Shown: piece by piece, positions 25,820 to 33,513 of the stretch
Layout of the letters: each line of letters opens with the position of its first letter
Numbering within the stretch: position 1 is the first letter of the stretch
Assembly: GCF_900177705.1 (NCBI RefSeq)
Contig: NZ_FXBA01000004.1
Coordinates: 1-64,000 of the forward strand
Reading direction: 5' to 3'
DNA: 64,000 bases
DNA from: Fibrobacter sp. UWB15
GTDB lineage: Bacteria > Fibrobacterota > Fibrobacteria > Fibrobacterales > Fibrobacteraceae
Position numbers and translations under genes: made by a program
Notes under the pieces: model-generated
The model's database searches: none
What the model was told of the DNA's origin: nothing
What the model saw: only the letters and a program-made list of their open reading frames with translations

Positions 25820-25891
25820 AGTAAAAGAATAAATACAGTCTTTTCCTTTTAGTTTAAGTTTATATTAGAACCGGTTAAGGATGTAGACTCG

Positions 25892-27817
25892 ATGGGGGTG
25901 CGTATGCACAAGTTTTCCTCGGGTGTTATAGCGGTTACCATTATCGCTGGGATGTTTGGAGGTTGCTCGGAATCGCCCGAAAGTGGGTTAACTCCCCCCG
26001 CCGAGGGCGATTCCCCAGCAACGACTCTTCCGGATTCGTCAAACGCTGATTCTCTTCAGGAAATCAGCTCCGGAGCCATTGCTGGCGAAGTCAGCACCTA
26101 TTCATCGAGCGGACTCACTGCAACAAGTTCATCGGACGTCTTGTTTATTAGCTCCTCCTCGTCCGGTGAACTTGTAGCCTCTCCAAGTTCTTCAAGCGGA
26201 ACCGGATTTTCATATATTGCACCCGCAAATTTTACCGATACCGTAAACGGTGTCTTATTTGACATGGTTCATGTTCCGGGAGGTTCGTACACACGCGGGT
26301 GCGACAACTGCGCCGAACAAGACAAAATTTACGAGACTCCCGCGCACAAGGTAACCGTCAGCGACTACTTTATCGCCAAAACCGAAGTCACGGTCAGCCA
26401 ATGGAACGCCGTCATGGGCGGCAAGAAAAACGCATGGGAATCAGAAAACGCCCCCAAAATAGGAGTAAGCTGGTTTGATGCGAACAATTTTGCTTGTAAA
26501 TTAGGGCAATTGACAGGCAGGCAATACCGCCTGCTTACCGATGCCGAATGGGAATTTGCTGCTCGCGGAGGTAAGGATGGGATTGCCGACAGCTTCAAAT
26601 TCTCAGGAGGCAACGCCATTGACGATGTCGCCTGGTACTCCGAAAACAGCGGCGGCACGGCACACGATGTTGCCACCAAAAAGCCTAACAAGCTCGGGCT
26701 TTACGACATGAGTGGCAATTCCTGGGAATGGGTGTACGACTGGCTCGTGGGCTATACCGCAGGCGACAAAGTCAACCCGGTACAACTCACGGGTTCTGGC
26801 AACAAGACGCGACGTGGCGGCAGTTACGGCGAACCTGCCGAATTCGCTCGGGTGAGCCGCAGGGCTATCCGTAGCCGCGATGGCGCCGCCGACATGGGAT
26901 TTAGGCTAGGGGCCTCTACTGAACTTCCGCCGGGAATGATTAGCGCCTGCGAAGCGGCGAACCCGAGCGACGCGGTTTGTGCCGGAGACAAAAACCGCGA
27001 CTGCCGCCTCATTACCGCAGCCGACGAAGCCTGGATCAGCGATGACTACACCGTTGTCATCGGCGAAGACGGAATTGCAGCCGTTTCAGGATTCCCGAAC
27101 GTTTCTGGACAATGGTACACGCTCAACAACCGCAGCTTTAACGTGGTCACCAAAACCGGGACCAAGACGTACGCCTACTACGTATTCAGTCAAGATGAGC
27201 TCACCATGATCAGTGACGACGGCATTCCCTACCGACTGTACCGCCGTGCTGCAAGCGAAGCTAAGAACAAGGTAAGCCTTACGACCGTAAGCAACCCGAA
27301 AACATTGGAACAGTTGATCGCCGCCGTTGAGCCCGAGCGCCTCGTGACAGACGAACAGCTCGCCCACCCCGACACAAGCGTGCGCGACCCGCGTATTGCT
27401 GCCGCAAGTGGATACACCTGGTTCTTTGACGGGCGCTGTTGCGGAGGCAACCATAAGTACCGATTCCACCTCGACAAGAATGGTGATGCCGAATTCGTAG
27501 TCATGGATTACGACGATACGCACCACGAGAATATTCTCGCAAAAGGCCGCTGGTTCACTGTGGGTAACATCGGGCTACACATCGTGCTGAACGGGAAATA
27601 CTTCAACTACCTCTACACCGCTGGCGAACGCACCATGAGCTACAGCGAATATATGCCCGCAGGCCCCATTTTCTGTCACATTTCATTCCAAAGTTATGAA
27701 CGAGGCGACTTCCGCATATTCAACAAGACCCTTTACGATGACAAAATCAAACGTCCCCGCGGCTTCAACGGCGAAAATCCCGTTTACGAACCAGGAGATT
27801 ATCAGTGGGGGTCATAA
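25892..27817 (+). CDS. lipoprotein with FGE-sulfatase (SUMF1-like) domain
   Basis: 641 residues; Met5 at 25904 is an alternative start. The lipobox-like FGGC lies near residue 25 and a Ser-rich spacer (SSSSGELVASPSSSSG) runs to about 110. The formylglycine-generating-enzyme-like domain spans about 120-345: MVHVPGGSYTRGCDNC, an ETPAHKVTVSDYFIAKTEVT start, RLLTDAEWEFAARGG, and MGFRLG at its end. In other lineages such domains activate sulfatases or serve as C-type-lectin-like binding folds. The C-terminal ~290 residues are unrecognised. The next gene overlaps by one base. Confidence 0.8.
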   Translation: MGVRMHKFSSGVIAVTIIAGMFGGCSESPESGLTPPAEGDSPATTLPDSSNADSLQEISSGAIAGEVSTYSSSGLTATSSSDVLFISSSSSGELVASPSSSSGTGFSYIAPANFTDTVNGVLFDMVHVPGGSYTRGCDNCAEQDKIYETPAHKVTVSDYFIAKTEVTVSQWNAVMGGKKNAWESENAPKIGVSWFDANNFACKLGQLTGRQYRLLTDAEWEFAARGGKDGIADSFKFSGGNAIDDVAWYSENSGGTAHDVATKKPNKLGLYDMSGNSWEWVYDWLVGYTAGDKVNPVQLTGSGNKTRRGGSYGEPAEFARVSRRAIRSRDGAADMGFRLGASTELPPGMISACEAANPSDAVCAGDKNRDCRLITAADEAWISDDYTVVIGEDGIAAVSGFPNVSGQWYTLNNRSFNVVTKTGTKTYAYYVFSQDELTMISDDGIPYRLYRRAASEAKNKVSLTTVSNPKTLEQLIAAVEPERLVTDEQLAHPDTSVRDPRIAAASGYTWFFDGRCCGGNHKYRFHLDKNGDAEFVVMDYDDTHHENILAKGRWFTVGNIGLHIVLNGKYFNYLYTAGERTMSYSEYMPAGPIFCHISFQSYERGDFRIFNKTLYDDKIKRPRGFNGENPVYEPGDYQWGS

Positions 27818-28881
27818 TGCGCACGTACATTTTCATCTTTGCCACAGCATGTATTGCAGCACTCACGGCATGCAACGACAAAGTATCTAACCCCGATATT
27901 GAATCAAGCTCGTCCGACAAAGCCTCCAATCACTCCTGGATACCCGTGCAGTCGTCCGAGCAAGATTCCCCGGAATGGTCGTCCTCGGCAATGCCTTCTC
28001 TGGCAATGTCATCCTCGACCATTCCGGCATACTCTTCTAGCGAACATATTCCACACGCTCTGTCTTCGTCCGCAGAACCATATGTCGACTATTCCTCTTC
28101 AATCGAGGAATCTTCTTCGTCAGAAGTCATTGAACCCTCTCCGGAAATCGTTTTGGACAAAGACGGATTCGCTACCATCGCCGACGTCTACAAGAGTCTT
28201 GCCCCCGACGAAAAGGCCGTTTTTATCATCCGCCATTCCGAACGTGAAGACGACGTGGCTTTGGAAACTGAACTCACCGCAAACGGAATCCAGATGGCGC
28301 GGGATCTAGGGGCAACCCTCAAGAGCGAAGAAGAATTCTCGTACGTCACTTCGGGATTCGTGCGCACGAACGAAACCGCAAACCAAATCTCAAAAGGACG
28401 CGGCGAAGCGACGTCCCCGAAACTCATCACGAATTACGACATTACCGGCAATTGGTTTTTGAAAATTTCGGCCGACTCTCTCGCAAAGCAAGCGACCGCG
28501 CTCGGCCTAAAGGGCAGTTCAGTCGAACTGATGGCACGCTGGGCATACGAAGGCGGATACCCGGAAACATTTTACGAAATGGAGCCCCGCGCACAAGAAT
28601 TCATGCAAGCGGTCATCCTGAAAAATTTATCCAAGTGGAAACGCATCACCATCATGGTATCGCACGACATCTTTGTGATGCCACTCGCCGTTTTCGGTTC
28701 GCAAAAGAACGTCGCTCTCAAATATTACGAAGATTACCACTGGATAAATTATATCGCAGGGCTCGCCATTATTGTAGACGCACAGAAAAACCTGCGGTAT
28801 ATTCCCGTAAAGGGCGCAGAATCCGGCGTCATTGACTACCTAGCTATCTATATGGCCGAGCATAAGATTTACACCAAATAG
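27817..28881 (+). CDS. lipoprotein with histidine phosphatase-like domain
   Basis: 354 residues from ATG at 27817, sharing one base with the upstream TAA (TAATG). The lipobox-like LTAC (Cys16) is followed by a ~100-residue Ser/Pro-rich linker. The histidine phosphatase fold (about 130-350) has the RHG-like motif as IIRHSERED and the second catalytic His in IMVSHDIFVMP. A possible acid/base Glu lies in GYPETFYEMEP. Most members act on phosphate esters; the substrate on the envelope is unknown. Its stop is 3 nt from that of the convergent lyase gene. Confidence 0.82.
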   Translation: MRTYIFIFATACIAALTACNDKVSNPDIESSSSDKASNHSWIPVQSSEQDSPEWSSSAMPSLAMSSSTIPAYSSSEHIPHALSSSAEPYVDYSSSIEESSSSEVIEPSPEIVLDKDGFATIADVYKSLAPDEKAVFIIRHSEREDDVALETELTANGIQMARDLGATLKSEEEFSYVTSGFVRTNETANQISKGRGEATSPKLITNYDITGNWFLKISADSLAKQATALGLKGSSVELMARWAYEGGYPETFYEMEPRAQEFMQAVILKNLSKWKRITIMVSHDIFVMPLAVFGSQKNVALKYYEDYHWINYIAGLAIIVDAQKNLRYIPVKGAESGVIDYLAIYMAEHKIYTK

Positions 28882-28884
28882 AAC

Positions 28885-30657
28885 CTAGAACATTACCCTG
28901 TAGGGAATCTGCCTGTCGAAGCGGCGTCCCTTCAGGTCGCGGTATTCCTTATGCGTAGCCCCGCGCATGTCGGCAGGGCGTGCACGACGAAGGCCCCGTA
29001 TCACGGTTGTCGAATCCGTCGCCGTAGAATCACCCGCGACAATAGACGTCGTGTCGGTCGCGGAGGTATCGCGCGCAGTCGTGTCCTGCGGCTGCACGGT
29101 TGAAGTATCTGCGCCGGCGGATTTTTCCACCAGCACCTCGACGCGGCCCGTATATTCGGTACCGTCGTTGCCCTTCACGGTGTACTTGAACGAGGCAAGC
29201 CCGCTGAAATTCGCCTTGGGCGCAAACTTTGCCGTATAGCCGTCACCCGCAAGTTCCACGGTTCCGTTCTCCGCAGCAGACACGCTGTAGGTCGGCGATA
29301 CATCCTTGAACCCGCGCGTAATCGTGCGCAGGTCAAAATCGAGGGACTTGCCGCCCGCAGCCGTCGCATGCATGGCGCCCAGCCAGTTGATATATTTTTC
29401 GATGCGCACGTAGCCATCGCTTTCCTTGGTCATGGCATCGTCTTTTGACTTGTCATAACCAAGAGCCTCTTCGAAGTAATCCGGCATGCCGTCCTTGTCG
29501 GAATCGGTCGCGGCCTTCCCCGCAATCACCTCTCCCCAGCCGTTATTGGTTTTGATTCCCATGGCACCAACGCTTTTCACCAAGGCTCCTTCTTTCCCAA
29601 GTGTCCCCACCTGGCGCCATATCAGGGAATCAATATCGTCGTACGGGAGCACGCCGCTCTGCGACGTCACATAGCGCCACGCACTTGCTGCACTGAGCAT
29701 CGGGCCCGATGTCGTAAGTTCGCTCCAGGGTTTCGCAAGTTCCTCGCCCACGCCCTGGTAGTAGTAAATACTCGAAGGCCCGCCATTCAGTTTTCCGTCG
29801 CGGTCCGTGTCGATCATGTTGCCACTCGCGTAGATACTCTGGTTCTTGTCCACCTGGAACCACGGGTTACTCCCCTTCGGACCATAGACAAAGTAATTAT
29901 TCACGATATCGTGATTGAAATGCGTACTTGTATGCGTCGTGTAGCCCGCCTCGAAGTTGTAGAGGATGTTGTTCACGAACACATCGTTAATCTTGTCGAG
30001 CGGATTGCGGTTGTGCGTGTTCACAAAGGCATTGTAGTACCAGGCCCACGTGCCGTCCACCGATTCAATATGCGCACCGAACTGTTGCCCGATGGGGTTT
30101 GCAATCAGCGAGTTCTGCACCGTTATTCCCGTCACGCGATAGGAGGCATTGTCCGAGGAGCCGCCGAAATTATTCCACGGAGCAAGTTCCACCGAGCAGT
30201 GGTCCACAATCACGTTCTTGGAATCGTAAAGGTTGAGTGCGTCATCCTTCTCGGACGCGGTATTTTCGCCCGGACGGATTCGCAGGTAGCGGATGATGAT
30301 GTTATTCTGCTTGCCGGTACTGAGCTTGCCGCCGTGAATGGCGATTCCCTCGCCCGGGGCCGTCTGCCCCGCGATGGTAATGTTACTCTTGATGGAAACT
30401 GCCGTCTTGATGTTGATGATGCCACCCACGTCAAAAACCACGATGCGGTTACCCTGGCTCACCGCATCGCGGAAAGAACCCGCACCGTCATCGTTCAGGT
30501 TCGTCACGTGATAAACGCTGCCGCCACGGCCACCCGTGACCTGCGCGCCAAAACCCAGCGCCTCCGGAAAAGCCAGCGGCTCGGCACCGGCCCCGATAAA
30601 ACCAAACACTGTTAGGCAAAGCGCCGAAACTGTCGTTTTTGTACCAAACATTCCCAT
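28885..30657 (-). CDS. secreted PL1_2-type pectate lyase
   Basis: 590 residues from ATG at 30657, preceded by AAAGGA. The signal peptide runs to about 25. The PL1 beta-helix domain begins PEALGFGAQVTGGRGG and includes VYHVTNLNDDGAGSFRDAV, ITIAGQTAPGEGIAIHGG and VIVDHCSVELAPWN, typical of the PL1_2 group. A Ca2+-binding-like DSDKDGMPDYFE segment (about 410), a cadherin-like beta domain (about 455-520), a Thr/Ser/Asp linker and the YRDLKGRRFDRQIPYRVMF tail follow. It lies 35 nt after a related lyase gene and is probably co-transcribed. Confidence 0.87.
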   Translation of the reverse strand: MGMFGTKTTVSALCLTVFGFIGAGAEPLAFPEALGFGAQVTGGRGGSVYHVTNLNDDGAGSFRDAVSQGNRIVVFDVGGIINIKTAVSIKSNITIAGQTAPGEGIAIHGGKLSTGKQNNIIIRYLRIRPGENTASEKDDALNLYDSKNVIVDHCSVELAPWNNFGGSSDNASYRVTGITVQNSLIANPIGQQFGAHIESVDGTWAWYYNAFVNTHNRNPLDKINDVFVNNILYNFEAGYTTHTSTHFNHDIVNNYFVYGPKGSNPWFQVDKNQSIYASGNMIDTDRDGKLNGGPSSIYYYQGVGEELAKPWSELTTSGPMLSAASAWRYVTSQSGVLPYDDIDSLIWRQVGTLGKEGALVKSVGAMGIKTNNGWGEVIAGKAATDSDKDGMPDYFEEALGYDKSKDDAMTKESDGYVRIEKYINWLGAMHATAAGGKSLDFDLRTITRGFKDVSPTYSVSAAENGTVELAGDGYTAKFAPKANFSGLASFKYTVKGNDGTEYTGRVEVLVEKSAGADTSTVQPQDTTARDTSATDTTSIVAGDSTATDSTTVIRGLRRARPADMRGATHKEYRDLKGRRFDRQIPYRVMF

Positions 30658-30692
30658 AATCGACCATCCTTTCATCTTATTATACTAAAAAT

Positions 30693-33362
30693 TTATCGCG
30701 TCAGGTAAAAACCCCTATGTTTTCGCTGCTTCAAGAGGCGTCCCTGCGTGTCGTAAATGCGTCCAAGGCCATTTACATGCTTTCTCTGCGCACGCGGCCT
30801 TAACGATGTTGTCGTGGAATCTCCTGTCGCAGTCGAATCGCCCGCGACAATAGATGTCGTATCGTTTTCATCCTGTTCGCCCTGCGAGGCGTTCAAGGCT
30901 AGGCCCTGCGTCACGCCGATGTAGCGGCTAAAGGTATCGCCCGCGTTGTCCTTGAGCGTAAACTGCACGTAGCCCACACCTGCAAAGCTGTCGGCGAGTT
31001 TCACAGTCAACCTGGAACCGCTCACGGTCGCCGTCACGCCGCTCGGGGCCGACACGGTGTAGGTGCCGCCGTCGTAACCGCGGGTAAACTGCGAAAGGTC
31101 TATCACCTGGGTTTCGCCCTTCGCGAAGGTGTAGTGCGCGCGGGCCATCCATTCCAGGTAGCGTTCCAGTTCCGTCCAGCCGTCACCCAGGCGGTCCCTG
31201 TTCGCTTCGCTAAAGTCGCCGCTCTTCGACTTCGGATTGTACCCGTACATATTTTCCCACCAGTCCGGAAGCCCGTCCAAATCGCTGTCGTAATCGTCAG
31301 CCCGGATTTCGCTCGGGTAAGGCTCCCAGCCCTTGATGTTCGCCGAATCCTTCACGTCGGTTTCGCGGTCGGGAATGCCCGCCATGCCACCCACGGAACC
31401 CTTCATGCTGTAAGTTCCGTTCTTGGTCTCGTTTATCACGCGGGTGTCGTGATTGTCAAGTACCGGCATGCGCTGGCCCACATCGCTCAGCACATCCTTG
31501 TAGGCGGCCTTCGCGCTCTGGACAGTCGCATACGAGGCAAAGAAGGGCTTGCTGTTCCAGGGTTCCCAATCCAGCACCTGCCCGCCGGAAAGCGAATACT
31601 CGCGACCGCAATTGTCGTTGGTGCCGTCGCAGGTGAACTTGCCGCCCGCAGCCTCGAGAATATTGTTGTGGTAGTAATACGCCTGCGAGCCTTTGCCCGT
31701 ACCTTCGAACTGCGCGCGCAATGTATAGCCGTGCAAGGTAGTGGCGGCGCCCTCCTTGTAGTAATTGCCCACGAAATTCACCTCGTGCGCACCGCCATCG
31801 GTCACGCGGCTCACCCAGTTATAGACAACGTTGTTGAATATGTCGAGGCGACCCGCATAGTAGCCGTTCCCGTCGAGGCCACCGCCCAGGCTCCAGTTGC
31901 GGCCCGCATTGTGCGCAAGCAGGTTGTGGTGGAAACTGCCGATATCGCCGCCGATGGTCGCCGCGTACCCGTGCCCCGTTCCCGCTGCATAGTTCTGGTG
32001 GTCCGCAATGTTCAAGGCTTCCGAAATCAGCGTGCGCTGCAGCGTAAGGTTCTTGCCGCCTCGGCTACTGAAGGCTTCGTCAATCGTCCAGCTGATGCTC
32101 GCATGGTCCAATATGCTGTGGTCGCCGCCGGTGAGCCCCATACCGTCGTAGGTGGCGCCGTAGCCCAGGCGCACGCGCATGAAGCGGATAACCATATCCT
32201 TGCCCGTGAACCCGATGGGGGCGCTCTTGATAGTTATTCCCTTGCCGGGAGCAGTCTGCCCCGCAATCGTCACGTAATCCTGATTGCAGACCAGGCGCGA
32301 TTTCAGCTGGATCATTCCCGACACCTTGAACACGATGGTGCGCGGGCCAATTTCTGCCGTGCACGCCTCGCGCAAGGAGCCTGCACCGTCATCGTTCAGG
32401 TTCGTCACGTACACTACCTTGCCGCCGCGCCCGCCGACCGCATTGCGGCCATAACCTTCGGCACCCTCGAACGCGACGCGACCCGGCTTGAACGACCAGA
32501 CATTCCCTGCCGTGACCGTTCCGTTCGCATCAACCTCATCTACGCGCCAGTAGTATGTCTGGAGCGGAGTCGTACCGCTCACCTTATACGAGTTTCCAGA
32601 TTGTTCACCCTTGTAAACCGCAGTGCTCGAGGGCGTTGCCGCAAGCACAGCCGCCGAATCCGTCCCGAAATAGACGCGATGCTTTACGGCCGACTTCGCC
32701 GCCGTCCACGAAAGCGTCAGCGCTCCGTTTTCGTGCGGAGCGTGATAATCCAGATCCGCAGGCGAAGGCCCTGTCGCCTGTGCCGCCGCATTGGGCACGT
32801 TCAGTTCAAAGCCGTTCAGGGTAACCGTTCCCGTATTCAGCTTTATCGCGGTCGAGGCACCCGTACCGCTTACATTAAAAGTCACGTAGGCAATCGCCGC
32901 CTCGCCTGTCGAGAGCGCACGATTCGTGGGCTTGACCGACGCCTGCTTCGAGTTGTTCACATAGACATCGATGCTGTTGCTTACCGCCGTCCCATCGACA
33001 TTGTTCAGGTACAAAAGGAGGCTGTGCGTCCCTGCCGCAAGATTCGAGAAGGTGAGCGTAATCGCCCCGCCGCCTTCGACCATCACGCCGTCGCACACAA
33101 GGCGCGCATAGCTCGGGGACTGCACCCCGGCCTTGTACCAGTTGGCCTTGAGGTTCGCGCTTCCGGCGACATTCACCTTCACGCCCGAAAGCGTCGTATC
33201 TTTCGAAGCGACACCCGAAACCACCCAGGGCACGTAATTCGGTTCCGTAACTTCGCTCGAATTGCGGCCGCTCATGTCAAAATCGACCTTGATGACGGGC
33301 GATGCGGCAAAGGCAAGCGCCGCCGAGAGGCCCAAAACGTGAACAGAGTTCAAACATCCCAT
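30693..33362 (-). CDS. multidomain PL1_2-type pectate lyase
   Basis: 889 residues from ATG at 33362 behind AAAGGAG. Order: signal peptide (about 1-20), a malectin/CBM-like beta domain (about 22-195), a fibronectin III-like module (about 205-295, with TYYWRVDEVDANG), the PL1_2 helix (about 300-640) with VVYVTNLNDDGAGSLREA, VTIAGQTAPGKGITI and HSILDHASISWT. A Ca2+-binding-like DSDLDGLPDWWENMYG, a cadherin-like module and a basic tail (IYDTQGRLLKQRKHRGFYL) follow. The promoter carries palindrome copy 2. Confidence 0.87.
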   Translation of the reverse strand: MGCLNSVHVLGLSAALAFAASPVIKVDFDMSGRNSSEVTEPNYVPWVVSGVASKDTTLSGVKVNVAGSANLKANWYKAGVQSPSYARLVCDGVMVEGGGAITLTFSNLAAGTHSLLLYLNNVDGTAVSNSIDVYVNNSKQASVKPTNRALSTGEAAIAYVTFNVSGTGASTAIKLNTGTVTLNGFELNVPNAAAQATGPSPADLDYHAPHENGALTLSWTAAKSAVKHRVYFGTDSAAVLAATPSSTAVYKGEQSGNSYKVSGTTPLQTYYWRVDEVDANGTVTAGNVWSFKPGRVAFEGAEGYGRNAVGGRGGKVVYVTNLNDDGAGSLREACTAEIGPRTIVFKVSGMIQLKSRLVCNQDYVTIAGQTAPGKGITIKSAPIGFTGKDMVIRFMRVRLGYGATYDGMGLTGGDHSILDHASISWTIDEAFSSRGGKNLTLQRTLISEALNIADHQNYAAGTGHGYAATIGGDIGSFHHNLLAHNAGRNWSLGGGLDGNGYYAGRLDIFNNVVYNWVSRVTDGGAHEVNFVGNYYKEGAATTLHGYTLRAQFEGTGKGSQAYYYHNNILEAAGGKFTCDGTNDNCGREYSLSGGQVLDWEPWNSKPFFASYATVQSAKAAYKDVLSDVGQRMPVLDNHDTRVINETKNGTYSMKGSVGGMAGIPDRETDVKDSANIKGWEPYPSEIRADDYDSDLDGLPDWWENMYGYNPKSKSGDFSEANRDRLGDGWTELERYLEWMARAHYTFAKGETQVIDLSQFTRGYDGGTYTVSAPSGVTATVSGSRLTVKLADSFAGVGYVQFTLKDNAGDTFSRYIGVTQGLALNASQGEQDENDTTSIVAGDSTATGDSTTTSLRPRAQRKHVNGLGRIYDTQGRLLKQRKHRGFYLTR

Positions 33363-33384
33363 ACAAAGCTCCTTTCTGCCCACA

Positions 33385-33390
33385 AAAATA
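33385..33390 (-). promoter_or_regulatory. predicted -10 box of the multidomain pectate lyase gene
   Basis: TATTTT on the minus strand, starting 57 nt from the far edge of the palindrome at 33432-33447. The candidate -35 at 17 nt is TACCCC. The inferred leader of about 16 nt contains the AAAGGAG ribosome site. An inverted repeat TACCCT...AGGGTA spans 33389-33418. Confidence 0.55.
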
Positions 33391-33431
33391 CCCTCGAATT
33401 TGCTCCGGGGGTAGGGTAAAAGAAATTTCCA

Positions 33432-33447
33432 GTTGTCCGCGGACTAC
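33432..33447. promoter_or_regulatory. 16-bp palindromic operator, copy 2
   Basis: GTTGTC-CGCG-GACTAC, 57 nt from the -10 box of the pectate lyase gene at 33362. Confidence 0.65.
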
Positions 33448-33450
33448 GGC

Positions 33451-33465
33451 GGGCACCTGCGGTGC
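33451..33465. repeat. GGGCACCTGCGGTGC repeat, copy 1
   Basis: A 15-mer with an internal GCACC-TGC-GGTGC palindrome. An identical copy is at 36566-36580; both lie just upstream of a palindromic operator in spacers between minus-strand enzyme genes. Confidence 0.6.
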
Positions 33466-33495
33466 AAAAAAAACGCCCCGGCTTCCGCCGTGACG
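33466..33495 (-). terminator. terminator after the PL11 gene
   Basis: On the minus strand a short CGGC-GGAA-GCCG stem is followed by GGGCG and eight T. It lies 20-48 nt after the stop of the PL11 gene. Confidence 0.65.
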
Positions 33496-33513
33496 TATCG
33501 TTTAGTTAGGAAA

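Noticed and set aside
31134..33419. 761-codon plus-strand frame opposite the multidomain lyase
   Set aside because: It is the antisense shadow of a C-ending-codon-rich gene; its Arg/Val/Ile-rich composition, lack of domains and lack of a ribosome site match the other shadows.
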